From NCBI RefSeq assembly GCF_019175285.1, contig NC_056527.1, positions 117,445,418 through 117,509,417 on the forward strand: a DNA stretch of 64,000 bases, given 5' to 3'. The stretch is from Sceloporus undulatus. Its lineage: Eukaryota > Chordata > Lepidosauria > Squamata > Phrynosomatidae. Positions within the stretch are counted from its first letter, which is position 1. Each line of letters begins with the position of its first letter. Of the stretch, positions 8,701 to 19,699 are shown piece by piece. The position numbers were made by a program, and so were the translations under genes. Below the pieces are notes generated by a model. It was not told the DNA's origin, did no database searches, and saw nothing but the letters and a program-made list of their open reading frames with translations.

Positions 8701-11675
8701 TTTCCAGATGAGCTGGGGTTGGAGGATCAACTAATAATAGTGAAACATCCACTAGATTTTGTGAGTTAATGAACAATGCCTGGGTTTTGGCAGTGTGTTG
8801 TTTAGTCTCCACCAGCTGTTTATTTGGTTCATGAACGCTCTGGCCATGCATGAACTCACCGAATCAGTAAATCCTGACTGCTGGTTGGCATGTTCCAGCT
8901 GCTTCTGGAGTGGGATGGTGGTGCTTGGAGGAATAAAACCTAGACAGATGAGAGGAAGGGACAAAGGGCAGAGAATGAGGACAAAATGGTTAAGGGAAAG
9001 GAAGATTTTGGGGCAGAGAAGAAGAAAAAATCTCTAACAACACGCATGCAAAGAACACGGAAACAACTGCCACTTTTTAGACAACCTCTAGCTGATTCCA
9101 AACTCACTCTTCCAACTGTTTTGGTTCCCTCCCTTATGCCATCATTTCATCTCCCACATCTGTCTTTGCCAGGGGCGTTCTTGCCCCCACTGGCTCATCC
9201 CTAGGCCACAAAAGGAATGGTGACAAAAGGCCCAGTTCTGTATTTCCACCCACAAACATCTCTGGCCGGATTCAGGCTTCAGAATCCTGCAGAACACTGA
9301 TGGACCTTGCTGAGCAGAAAAACTCTGCAAAACAATTCAGAGACCTACCCAGACCTATTGAAGACCTCAGCTGCAAGTCCAAATAACATTCAGAGAAATC
9401 TGCTGGACAGTTAGAAGGGGCACATTCTGATTTACAGTGTGCACAAAAGAGGAGAGGAAAAGGATCAGTGGCTCTGGAGCAATTCCCTTGGGGAAAGATT
9501 TCTGGATCTTTTAGTTTAGCAAAAAGGCAAGTAAGAGGTGTATGTGTGTGCAAACATGACAGATGTGTACAAAACGATGCATGGAACTGCCTCAAAATAT
9601 TAGAACATGGAAGGTCACCCAGGGAACCTGGTGGTAAATTCACACCAGGCAAAAGGTAGGGTGTCTTGACAAAATTTGTCCCCATAAGGTCAAACCCACT
9701 GGTTGTGAGAGTTTGAAAAAGGGCTAGAAAAATCAATGGAGGCGAAACGGGCTTCTAAAGGCCACTGGGCCATAAAAGCTAAATCAAACCAGGGGTTGGA
9801 AAAGTTCCTCTCTTTTGGACTAGCCTTTCCAGAAGCCTAGCCAGCAGCTGATGGGGATTAGATGCAAATCTTGGGAAAATTTACTTTGCGGCAGTACTGC
9901 AATCAGAATTTCATTCTTAGCTGGTATAGATTCTGAAAGTGATAGTGCAGAACAAAGCACAGTGGAGGGGGCAGGAGGAACTTTCCCAAGCTCTAACTGG
10001 TACTCCCAACTACTCCAAAGTGTACATCAGTTGTGGGCAAAGGGAAGATGAGGCTATTGGGATTCTGCTTTGCCATGGCGGGGAAACAGGATTATTTGGT
10101 CTTCCCTAACAATGCTTTTATGATACCTTTGATGAGATTTTGGGAGCCGCAACCAAGATTTCAGGTTAAGGCAATAATGACCAAAAAATCGGGTCTGTTT
10201 CTCGTAAGCAGATTTACTGCTTTTTATACATCAACACTAAACTGACCACTGTAAAGATCTGAAAGACTTGCATTACCTTGCCCAGCTCTTTGAAAACATA
10301 GGGCAAGGGGCATGATTTGCATCTTTCTGGATCCTACTACATTCCGTCCCACTCCCGCAACTGTGCAAATACATTTTTCATTTGAAGAAGTGGGTTAATA
10401 TCCACAAAAGCTCATGCAAAAATAGAAACCAGTCTTAAAGGTGCTGTCACCTTCCCCTTTTCTTCCTCTCTTTATTTTTAATGTTGGGTGGCTTTGTTTC
10501 TGGTAAAAGCTGAACCTCTGAGGACTGTTTGGCTGCAAGAGAGGCCAGACAGGCACAGGATGCTGTGCAAGTGGGTCTCACCTGCACTCAATACAGCCCG
10601 CACTGCTTGTGACTTTGCCTTCCAGGTATGGACTCACCTGGCTGGGCTGTGGGGAAGTGGCTGTGGATGCTGTAGCCCGGTTGCTGCTGCGACAAGTACT
10701 GCATGGTTGGGAAAGCGGAGGGACCTGGAAGGAAAAAGGAGTGAGATGCTGTGAGAGATGGGGAGGCCTGGGAACAAAAATGGGGAGAAAAATCAAGGGA
10801 GGAGAAATCCCTCCCCCAATTTTCCCAACTTTTTTTCCTAGACTTTTTTTATTATATAATATTTTATTGAGGAATGATTAATAATGAGATTAAGATAGGT
10901 GTCCACATATTTACTGCCCCTAAATCATTTCTAAAAAAAATGTTTCTATGGCAGATTCTATGCTGTATCAGATCATTATAATTCCTAGTCTAGGTTTTCC
11001 TTTCCAAGTCCTTTTTATAGGAACGAGGGCACTTATGTCTGCTTGACACAACGGAAGACGACTGGAGACAAAGTAAGGTCTCATTTTTTTCTAAAGGTTT
11101 TTGTCAATTTAGGTGTATTATTATTTATTATTATACTTTATTTATATAGCACTGTAGATTTACACAGCGTTGTACATACATGTGTAAATCTATGGCACTA
11201 TATAAATAAGCTATAATAATAAGAAACTATAATAATTTTTATTTGGTGGTGGTGGGGTTCTCCTGCTCTTCAAATTGGCAAAGCCTAAGCGATGCTTTAT
11301 AGTTCAGGACTTTTACAGTATAGGATTTGCAGCTCCACTGGTAGCTCCATCTATTTATCTAGCTATCTTACATATAAAAGTAGCATGTCTGATATAAGAA
11401 AATTACAGTTTATTATCCTACTTGTGAGTATGTATTTTCCCTGGATAATGATTAACCTTCCATTTTGAAGCCAAGCCCTCCCTTCAGTCCATCTGCCTTG
11501 GTCCAGGCCTCGGAGGTTGAGAGGAACTGCTGGACCTCTTACCCTTTCCCGTCACCACCCCCTTCTCCTTCTGTGTCATGTCTTTTTAGATTGTAAGCCT
11601 GAGGGCAGGGAACCATCTAACTAAAAAGATTGTATGTACAGCGCTGTGTAAATTTACAGCGCTTCATAAATAAAG

Positions 11676-11711
<36 letters not shown>

Positions 11712-14700
11712 TACGAACTGAACTTCAGTGTGTGTGTGTTAAATGTTAAGCTTGTAATTGTGAATAAACTGTAATTTTTACTTCATCAAATATGTTACTT
11801 ATATGCCAAACCAAGTTATATCTAATGTATTACATGTTCCTAAAGTAACAAATAGATTTCAATCTGTAAAGGGGTGTGTGTAATACTGCATTTCCCCACC
11901 ATGTTCCCAAATATTTCCATTCCCCATCTCCCCAGAAAAAAACTCAGGGTTTTTTCATGGCTTCAGAATCCTGGCTGTTCCCTCCCCAACGTTATGTCCA
12001 TCTGGCAGGGGATTCTGTGGGGTCTTGGGATGTCATATTGAGGAGGGAGCCAGCTTGTTTTCTGCTGCTCCAGAGACCAGAATGTGGAACAATGGATGCA
12101 AACTGCAGGAAAAGAGATTCCACCTCAACATTAGGAGGAACTTCCTGATAGTAAGGGCTGTTTGACAGGAGAACACACTCCTTCCTTGGAGTGTAGTGGA
12201 ATCTCCTTCCTTAGGGTTTTTTAAACTGAGGCTGGATGGCCATCTGTCGGGGATGCTTTGATTCCTGCATGGCAGAATGGGGTTGGACTGGATGGCCCTT
12301 GCGGTCTCTTCCAACTCCATGATTCTATAACTGGGCATCTGACTTGGACTGTCATCCCCAGGGCCACCATCCTCACCTCTGATCGACTGGCTGCTGGCAT
12401 AGCTGACAGGCACCGTGTGCTGGCTTTGGCCCACAGTGTAAGGACTGTGTCCTGACTGGCTGCCTTGGTACTGCCCATGCTCTGGCGCGCTGGTTGGGAA
12501 AGCTGGCTGCGTGGCAAAGTGACGCGTCTGAGAGGTAGAAGCACACCAAGAGCACATCACAAATGACAAGAAAAAAGATTCCCCTTGAACATTAGGAAGA
12601 ATGCTTTAACTGTAAGAACTGTTCCATAATGGGACACCTGGCCTCGGAAGGTGGAGGTGGAAGACTCTCTTTCTTTAACCAGCACACTTTCAGGAGTGCT
12701 TTAGTCATGCATTTTTGCATGACAGAGGTTTGGATTAGATTACCTTTGTGTCCCATTCCAATTTTTAGGATCTATCACTGTGCACAATGGGGCTTTATTT
12801 TCTCTTTGCATTTTGCTCCTTGAAGTGCCAAGCTCTGGTTTATTTACAGGGTTCTCTTCCCTGACAAAGTGATAACACACTCCTTAAATAAAGAACTTCA
12901 GAGTTGGCCATTTTGAATGGCAAATAGGCAGAACATTCCAAAAGAAGAATGTCACTAATCTGTATCCAGGGGGACAGCTTGGAAAAGTTACTATTTTGGA
13001 GCACAGCTTTCAGAATCTGGGAGCAGAACCTTTCCAAGCTCTGAGGGAAGGAAGGTTATCAAGCTCCTGTTGAGTTCATCTGTCTAGAGGGGAAAAGGTT
13101 TTGAAGACAACCAGTTCCTAGAAAACTTGGCTCAGTTTCTGTTTTTCAGCCCATGACATACACTCCTGGAGCCTTTCTAAGTCATGGAAGGCAATGCTGG
13201 CTACTAAGACTGAAGCAAAAACCAGGAAGAAGGTTAGTAAGACTGTAATAGCATTTCCTAGTTTGGAGCCACTAGAAAAAATAATTCTCAAGAGATCAGC
13301 CCAGGAGCTAATTGCCCAGAGAGAACACAGCTGGCCTGTTCATTTCATGGGGGGTGGCTTACTTACTGCAATCACAGGAGGCCCAAACATCTGCTTGGCT
13401 CGATCAGCTGATATCAGGGTCCCGGCCCGGTTATGCCCCCCAGGACTCCCTACAGAAAAAAGAAGGGGGAAATCACATTGACATCAACCACCCTGCCCCA
13501 GATAGCTGCATGGAAGGAATGCCTCCCCAGAGCCACAAAACTCAGCTCTTCTTTCTCCACTAGCAAGCCTAAAAGCAAGCAGAGATCCTAAATCTGCAGC
13601 AGGTCATCCGTTCTGATACACAGGTGACCCCCAAATTCAATCCACACTATCCTCAAGGAAACAGATTTAAACGTTGCATGACGAAAGGCTTTTAAATGAG
13701 CTTTCTGGAGAGCATCTTCTACTAAAGGATCTGATTCAACCAAGGCCAGAATCAGACAGTAACATTGCGCCTACCTTTCAAACAATGTTCAAGGGTTCTG
13801 TCTTAAAGGGAACAATCAATGGACATAAATAGCAGCCCAAAAGATTAAGAACATTATTTCTTCTTTGTGGACTCTGCGAATCATACAAATGAGTTGTGCT
13901 GCGCCTGAAAAAAGTTGCAAAGTTAACTTTGTCCAGTGATTCCAGAAGGTTCTGAGCTCAACTGCGCAGGCGCAGTACAACCCATTTGTATGTATTCGCA
14001 GATGACCATTCAAAGAAATACCATTACAGGTATGCAACCTGCCCTTGTCAATTGTAGGGCCATAATTGTTGTACCCAAATTGTGGAATGCCTTCCCCTTG
14101 GACTAGTGCAGAGTCAGGATATGGGCTTAGTTCATCTTAACCAAACACATACATGGCTTTCAACTATTGTGGCCATTTAGACTGTTTTGACCTGTGGCCA
14201 TGTTTTAATATGTTTAAATTACCATTTTAAATTATTTATTGTTTTATCTGTACTGTGCCCTAAAACCCCATGATAAAGAGCAGGATATGAATATTTTAAT
14301 TAAATAAATAAGAAAGGGATTTTACTTGGGGTTTCTAGCTCTGAAAGATCAATGCACACTTAATATAATTAACAATTAACAGCATTATTTTCAGACCAAC
14401 TCTAGCCCACCTTGCAGGTTGAGGATGTGAGTCCCCGCATGTACTGCCATTCCCTGCTGGTATGCCGCCGCTGCCAGAGTTGTCATGTCACTGTAATAAG
14501 CAAGGGAAAAAGGTTCATGCCACAGAACTTCATCAATTCTCACGGGCCACGGACATTCAAAACCACTGGCCCTAAGAATGGCATCAGACTTTCTTTGTCT
14601 CAAAACCCCTAAAGTGTGTATCTGCCCCATACACAGACATGGCCATGTTAGTCTGTTTCAGCATAAAAAGAAATGAAGGAATCCTGTAGCACCACTGACA

Positions 14701-17700
14701 CAATGAAATTTCTCCAGTCCAATTCTGATGAAATAGATGACAATCCAATAAACCTTATGCTAGAAATTTCTTTTTCTCAGTCTCAAAAGATTCCTTTATA
14801 TCTTCCTACAGAATTATATGCAGCTTGATTCCACTTTAGCTACCACAGCTCCATTCTACTGAACCCTGGGATTTGTAGTTTGGCGAGGGGTTCAAGCTCT
14901 CTGATGCTAGAAAGCTCCAATCCAACCCCCTCCCCCATCTGTATCCTAGAGATCTCTAAAAGATCCTGATTTTAAATCCCACTCCAAAAAACAAACCACA
15001 ACCAAATTCCAGAATTCTCAAGGTCACTGCAAGTTCTGGGATTCTGGGAGTTGTCACCCAAAAGAGAAATGCTTTCAACTTCTGTTCTCTATTGTTCCTC
15101 CGCAAATCTCATCTCATGGGACATCTAGGTTTTGACCCAAGAAGAAGGACTGGGGTGGGAAGAGTATAAGGGAAGAAATAAAGCACCCCAGTCCCCTCCC
15201 AGCACCCTTCACCTTACTGACCTTTGCTCTTTGCGTCGGCGTTTCTCTTCTTCATGAAGCACCTTCTTCAGCTGCAGGAAAAGCTGATGTTTTTCTTCTT
15301 GCAGATTTTGGAGTTTCTCTTGAAGCTTCAGGATCTGAGAGGAGGGAGGGAAGAGAGTGGGGTGGTCAAGGGTTTGTCTGGACATCTTGGTTAGGGAAAC
15401 AGGGCCTTTCCAGTGGCTGCTCTCAGGCTCCCTCCTCACTGTCCTTTCATTGGTAAGAGGAAAGATGTTTTTACCCTGCAATGTTTTAGGACCACATTTC
15501 ATGGGCTTTGAATGTGTCCTTTTTTTGGGGGGGGGGGTCTTTTAGAATAGACTGTTTGTTTTAAGTTTCAGCTCTCGCTCTGTGTGTATCTGCATCTTCA
15601 AGCCACATGTTGACTTATGGTGACCCCATGAATTTCATAGGGTTTTCTTAGGCAAGGAATCCTCAGAAGTGATTTCAACAGTTCCTTCCTCTGAAGATTT
15701 TAACTCCACTGATAGCTTCACTATATTTTCACCATACATTAGGTCTTGGTGTATGCTTTATTCTATCTGTTTTGCTACCCGTCCTTTCTTTTATTTCTTT
15801 CAATTAATGTAGGTTTTTGGGGCTATGTGGACATGTTCTAGAAGAGTTTATTCCTGATGTTTCGCCAGCATCTGTGGGTGGCATCTTCAGAGAAGGTGTA
15901 ATGTAAGATGGCTTAATTCCTAGTTTGGGGGGGGGGAGACAGGTGGCCCTTCCACACTCCCCTTCTGTGCCGGCGGGGTTGTGTGCTTGTGAGGCAAGAG
16001 GCTTTGGTGAAGGTAGCAATGCTCCTGGCAGGGTCTCCCATGTCAGACAAGCGTTTGCCTGGGAACTAGATGTACACCTCAATCTTACATCCCCTCAGTG
16101 TAGCATATGTGTATCCATATGTGGACCTATGTGATGCTGAGCCATATACCACAACCCCTTGAAACTACCCTGCACATCCATCCCATGCTTCACAGTAAAC
16201 AGGCAGGATTGGATAAGCCTCTTGCTATGTAAAATGATGACGGCAGCAACAAGAGCCCTGGAGGAACCTAGCAGATCTCAATGGCGATGGCGTTAATTTG
16301 CATCTGGCAAAGGGCATGTAACCAGAAGCTTCTCCAAGCCTTCCTGTTCCCTGGAAAGAATGGGACAGCTTTGATGGGGGTGGCGCTTTGAGTGCTGCGG
16401 AGGGAGGGAGGGAGGCAATACTAACTTCCAGTGCCAAGAAAAGGACATTCATTCATGTAAAGGAAACTTATAGACACAGATGCATAAAGTTATAGTAACA
16501 GCAACAATAACAATAAGACAGTGATGTGATATGATGTGCTGCAGGAAGAGTGCCCCCTCAAATATTAGAACCTGGTCCCAGCCGCGCACCTGCTCCTTGG
16601 TCTCCTCCAGGGACATGCGTTCCTCCATCTCTTTCTTCCTCCTCCTCTCCTGCTCTTCCTTCATCTTCTGTTCCATCATCTTGTCTACCTCTTCTTCCTC
16701 TACAGAACAGGAAGAGACGGCCACGAAGAAATCATTTCCCTGAACAATGCCTTCACAACAACCCTGCCAGGTAGGCCAGGGGCTCAGAAAGCAAGATTCC
16801 GCCTCCCTCAGGGATAGAGATTTCCAAACCTCCACAAGTTCCCCATCTCTTCCCCCTCATTTCTCTCCTGACAACCCTGTGAGGGAGGCCAGGGGCTCAG
16901 GGAGCAAGACACCCCCTCAGGGTCCTTTCTCTGCCTCCTCCATCCCTTACTCTCAGGGAGGCCTTTAGATGCATGGTCCCAAAACTGTGCCCTTTAAGAG
17001 ATTTTGGATTTCAGCTTCCAGAAGCCTCATGTTGGGCAATGGTCTGGGATTCTGGGTGACGAAGTCCAAAACCCCTTAAAGAGGGCATACTAAACAATGG
17101 CAATACTTGCCCAAAGGGAAACCATCGGGGAACCCTTGCCCTGGATAGGGAATAAGAGAAGAATAGCTGTCCACAGGGAGACATAGGAGAAGGCTTGTGG
17201 TTTGTCTAAAGGGGTTCATGAGAGAATCCTTGCCCCTCTCCAGTGTCTCCCTGTCTCTCCATAGGAAAGCATTCTGCAATGATTCTCTATGGGCAAGCGC
17301 TCCCGATCCAGGGCCAGTAATCCCTCCTCATGTGTCCCTATGGGCAGCTATTCTGGAGTGCTGCCCTTGGGGCCAGGGCCGCCGTCTGTCCCAGGATCTC
17401 CCCTGAAGAGCCCGCCCGCTTTGGATAATCCTTCTTGCCCATAGAGCGACCCAGGAAGCCTATCCTCCTGGGCTTCCCCTATGGGCCAGGATCCTCCTGG
17501 GGTGTTCTAGGGGCCAGCGCCGCCCTCCGTCCCGGGGCGCCCTCCCTCCCTCCCCCCGAGAGCCGCCGGCGAGGGAGGCCGGGCCCGAGGGCGCCTTCCC
17601 CGCTCACCCTGCCGCTTGCGCTCCCTCTCGACCATGACGTGGCGGTGCAAGGCCCGCGCCATGGCCGAGCTCAGCTTCGGACGCTCCAGCAGCGCCGGCA

Positions 17701-17701
17701 T
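5648..17701 (-). CDS. GPS2: GPS2, G protein pathway suppressor 2 (complete, 10 coding exons)
   Basis: GPS2 is a nuclear subunit of the NCoR/SMRT-TBL1-HDAC3 corepressor complex. It also restrains JNK signalling and UBC13-dependent ubiquitination. Coding exons, 5' to 3': 17608-17701, 16590-16699, 15222-15334, 14411-14490, 13367-13449, 12377-12527, 10638-10724, 8860-8939, 8035-8130, 5648-5731. All have GT-AG borders with phases that agree, giving 978 nt or about 325 aa (human 327). It starts MPALLERPKLS, then an acidic/basic coiled coil (about 27-105: EEEEVDKMMEQKMKEEQERR, HQLFLQLKKVLHEEEKRRR) that in mammals binds SMRT/NCoR and TBL1. A Gln/Pro-rich C-terminal half follows, ending PFIQHPQGQRFYHK. 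No frame break is seen. The gene is tail-to-tail with EIF5A and in tandem with NEURL4, as in human. Confidence 0.95.
5920..6180. mobile_element. Foldback repeat with about 60-bp arms
   Basis: The left arm (ACCAAGATGCAAGCTTTTGA, CTGGCTTCTTTGCCAGGCAA) is the reverse complement of the right arm (TTGCCTGACAGAGAAGTCAG, TTTGAAAGCTTGCATCGTGC) with modest divergence. The loop is about 115 bp. The family is not recognised; it resembles a palindromic MITE in intron 9 of GPS2. Confidence 0.6.
7025..7250 (+). mobile_element. 5S rRNA-derived SINE
   Basis: The head resembles 5S rRNA: GATCCCATCTAATCTTGAAA, GCTAAGCAGGATCAGTCCTG, GTTAGCACTTCAATGGAAAA, CCAGGTACCTGTAGGCT. A tail follows (TTCAGAGGAAGGAACTGGCA, GATTCCTTGCCTAAGAAGCC, GGGGTCACCATAAATC) shared with other SINEs in the window. 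The internal 5S promoter remnant explains its spread by RNA polymerase III. It is not a functional 5S gene. Confidence 0.85.
8150..8850. other. GPS2 intron sequence, no feature seen
   Basis: Single-copy-looking A/T-rich intron sequence between coding exons 8 and 9. It includes a short GT run at about 8358-8374. I see no gene or clear repeat. Confidence 0.5.
10375..10460 (-). mobile_element. SINE tail, minus orientation
   Basis: GAAGAAGTGGGTTAATATCC, CACAAAAGCTCATGC and CAGTCTTAAAGGTGCTG are the reverse complement of the tail of the SINE class seen at 4130 and 14632. Confidence 0.5.
11110..11225. repeat. LINE 3'-tail foldback, A/T-rich
   Basis: TTTATTTATATAGCACTGTA with GATTTACACAGC is inverted against TGTGTAAATCTATGG and CACTATATAAATA. 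It resembles two opposed L2-type 3' tails, related to the tail at 11575-11710. Confidence 0.5.
11575..11710 (+). mobile_element. L2-like LINE 3' end with (AAT)n tail
   Basis: TTTTTAGATTGTAAGCCTGA, GGGCAGGGAACCATCTAAC, CAGCGCTGTGTAAATTTACA and AATAAAGGTTAATAATAAT are typical of reptile L2-like LINE 3' UTRs, with an AAT microsatellite tail at about 11681-11710. No coding sequence remains. Confidence 0.7.
12020..12337 (+). mobile_element. CR1 LINE 3' fragment
   Basis: GATGTCATATTGAGGAGGGA, GGAACAATGGATGCAAACTG, ACATTAGGAGGAACTTCCTG, CTGGATGGCCATCTGTCGG and CCAACTCCATGATTCTATAA form the CR1 3' end, including the ATTCTAT terminus. It lies 40 bp from GPS2 exon 6. Confidence 0.88.
12565..12776 (+). 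mobile_element. CR1 LINE 3' fragment, diverged
   Basis: AAAAAGATTCCCCTTGAACA, TTAGGAAGAATGCTTTAACT and GCATTTTTGCATGACAGAGG follow the CR1 3'-end order with more divergence than the copy at 12020, suggesting an older insertion on the other side of GPS2 exon 6. Confidence 0.7.
13845..14036. mobile_element. Foldback MITE with about 80-bp arms
   Basis: The left arm TTATTTCTTCTTTGTGG, CTCTGCGAATCATACAAATG, GTTGTGCTGCGCC is the reverse complement of the right arm GGCGCAGTACAACCCATTTG, TATGTATTCGCAGATG, AAAGAAATACCATTACAG. The loop is short. Family not recognised; no clear target duplication was found. Confidence 0.6.
14632..14760 (+). mobile_element. SINE, 'GCCATGTTAGTCTG' class
   Basis: ACATGGCCATGTTAGTCTGT, TTCAGCATAAAAAG, GGAATCCTGTAGCACCACTG match the head of a common sauropsid SINE. 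Confidence 0.6.
15598..15712 (-). mobile_element. SINE tail shared with 5S-derived SINE, minus
   Basis: TTGACTTATGGTGACCCCAT, GAATTTCATAGGGTTTTCTT, AGGCAAGGAATCCTCAGAAG and GTTCCTTCCTCTGAAG are the reverse complement of the tail found at 7025 and 31165. The 5S head is absent. Confidence 0.65.
15810..15905 (-). repeat. Interspersed repeat, 'TTTCGCCAGCATCTGTGG' family
   Basis: GGGGCTATGTGGACATGTTC, TAGAAGAGTTTATTCCTGAT, GTTTCGCCAGCATCTGTGGG and CATCTTCAGAGA also occur, inverted, at about 25785-25950. It is a frequent reptile repeat whose family I cannot name with certainty. Orientation is arbitrary. Confidence 0.5.
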
Positions 17702-17880
17702 CGCGAGGAAGGAACCACGGACGGCGCCCGACAAGAGCCTCTCCACAGAGAGAAAGACGGCGCCCGCTCCCCAGCCACGCGACACGCCCCCCACGCACTT
17801 CCGCTTCCGGGTCAAGCAGCAGCAGCGCCGCCGCCACACTGGCCCCGCTAGCCCCGCCCACATCCTTCCAGTCGTAGGCT
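17500..17880 (-). promoter_or_regulatory. GPS2: CpG-rich GPS2 5' region
   Basis: Dense CpG and GC content surround GPS2 exon 1, contrasting with A/T-rich introns. This is typical of a housekeeping promoter. No TATA box is evident. The upstream edge is limited by a MITE that starts about 200 bp above the start codon. Confidence 0.6.
17608..17701 (-). CDS. GPS2: GPS2 coding exon 1 (start codon)
   Basis: The ATG at 17701-17699 opens MPALLERPKLSSAMARALHR, matching the mammalian N-terminus with few changes. The exon ends in phase 1 before GTGAGC (17607-17602). It sits in a CpG-rich block (about 17500-17880) that probably contains the promoter. An antisense frame across it is an artefact of GC content. 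Confidence 0.95.
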
Positions 17881-17904
17881 TTCCTGTGGAGCCTTGCTCT
17901 GGAA

Positions 17905-18042
17905 CAGGCTTCTCGACCTTTGGGCCTCTTCCGGATGTTTGGACTTCATTTCCCAGAAGTCCCACTCGGTTTGCTCTTGGCTCAGGGATTCTGGGAGTTG
18001 AAGTCTCAGAACATCTGGAGGCCCGAAGGTGGAGAACCGGCG
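17905..18042. mobile_element. hAT-type palindromic MITE near GPS2 promoter
   Basis: Begins CAGGCTTCTCGACCTTTGGG and ends GGTGGAGAACCGGCG, with inner arms GGACTTCATTTCCCAGAAG and TTCTGGGAGTTGAAGTC. Flanks CTCTGGAA and TTCTAGGA are consistent with a degraded 8-bp TCTAGA-like duplication. Confidence 0.7.
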
Positions 18043-18077
18043 TTCTAGGAGAAGCTTGGCCAGCAGCTGAATCAGAG

Positions 18078-18778
18078 ACATGGAAGAGACCCCAAGGAGG
18101 GCCCTGATCCAGCCCAGGCCCTCCTTCTGCCATGCAGGAACTCCCCCTCAAAGCATCCCCAATTCCCCTTGGGCAGATGGCCATCCAGCCTCCAAGGAGG
18201 GAGGGAGGGAGGCTCCGCTTTACTCCCAGGAAGGAGTCTGTTCCACGGTCGAACAGCCCTTACTCCCAGGAAGTTCCTCCGAATGTTGAGCTGGGATCTC
18301 TTTTGCTGTCGCTTCCATCTGTTGTTCCGGGTCCTGTTCTCTGGAGCAGCAGAAAACAAGCTTCCTCCCCCCTCAATATGACATTCTTTCAAGTATTATT
18401 TAAACAGGGCTCTCATATCCCCTCTTAGCCTTCTCTTCTCCAGGCTAAACATCCCCAGCAGTTCCCTGAGTCGTTCTTCATAGGGCTTCATGGTTTCCAG
18501 ACCCTTCACCGTTTTAGTCTCCCTCCTTTGGACACAGGGCTCCAGTTTCTCAATGTCCTTTTTGAATTGTTTTGCCCAGAACTGGACCCAGGATGATCCC
18601 AGGTGGGGCCTGACCAGAGCAGGATAGAGGGGCACTATGACTTCCCTTGACCTAGAGACAATACCTCCATTGATGCAGCCTAAAATCGCATTGGCCTTTT
18701 TAGCTGCTGCATCACACTGTTGACTCATGTTCAACTTGTGGTCTCCTTGGACTCCCAGATCCCTTTCACATGTAGCCT
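18078..18778 (-). mobile_element. CR1 LINE 3' fragment, about 700 bp
   Basis: On the minus strand it encodes CR1 reverse-transcriptase C-terminal pieces ([36 protein letters not shown]) followed by the usual 3' UTR. Breaks in the frame are present. It lies between GPS2 and the NEURL4 3' end. Confidence 0.9.
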
Positions 18779-19450
18779 CACCTGCTGGCAAAAGTCCTCC
18801 AGAGGAGGGGACTCCATTGCCCTCCAAGGCAGCATATTCCACTGTGAAACAGCTCTTATTGTCAGGAGGTCCTTCCTAATATTGAGATGGAATCTCTTTT
18901 CTTCTAACTTGAATCCATTGGTTCTCATTCTAGTCAGCAGAAAACAAGTTCCCTCCCTCTCTACAGGATCTCTCTCTTCAGATATTTAAAGATGGCTCTG
19001 TCAAGTCATCACTGTCTTCTCTGCTCCAGGCCAAACATATGAAACTCCCCGAGTTGTTCTTCCCAGGGCTTCATTTCCAGGCCTTTGACCATCTTGCTTG
19101 TCCTCCTTTGGACATGGTCCAGTTTGTCGGGATTGGTCTTGAACTGTGGAGTCTGGACACAGAACTTCATGTTATGTCTGAACAAAGCAGACTAGAGTGA
19201 CACTACTACTTTGATCTGGACACTGTTCCTACTGATAAGGCCTAGAACTGCATTGGTTTTTTTAGCTGCTGCATCACACTGTTGACTCATGTTCGAAGAT
19301 CCTTAGATCCTTTTCAGGTTAATGCTTCCAAGACAGGTGTCACTCATACATCATTTATGCTTTTAATTTTTCCTACCTAAATTCAATATCCTATATTTCT
19401 TCCCATTGAAATTCATTTTGCTAGGTCCAGTCCAGCTTTCCAATCTGTTA
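18779..19450 (-). mobile_element. Second CR1 LINE 3' fragment, same orientation
   Basis: Repeats the CR1 order: AAGTCCTCCAGAGGAGGG, CCTTCCTAATATTGAGATGG, TTTAGCTGCTGCATCACACT. It is more diverged than its neighbour. The abrupt restart at 18779 shows a separate, nested or tandem insertion rather than one longer element. Confidence 0.8.
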
Positions 19451-19699
19451 CAGCCAGTCTGAATGGTGTATCCTGTGTTAGTTGTTGTTCAAGATGCTGT
19501 GCCATTCTGTTTTCATGCTTTACTGTAAACCACTCAGCAAAACCTTGGTCAACTCTGCCAAGTATCACACGTTTGTGGCTTGCAAAAGATCTGCAAGGAT
19601 CTCTATCTAACATTAGGAAAAAGGGGGAAAGGCATAAACACACAAAGACATAAAACCAGTTGAATTATGGTTTATAAACCCTTGCAAGGTGGGGGGGGG

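Noticed and set aside
17507-18184. A 225-codon minus-strand open frame over the GPS2 start
   Set aside because: Only the MPALLERPKLS part is real (GPS2 exon 1). The rest is GC-rich 5' UTR, promoter and intron.
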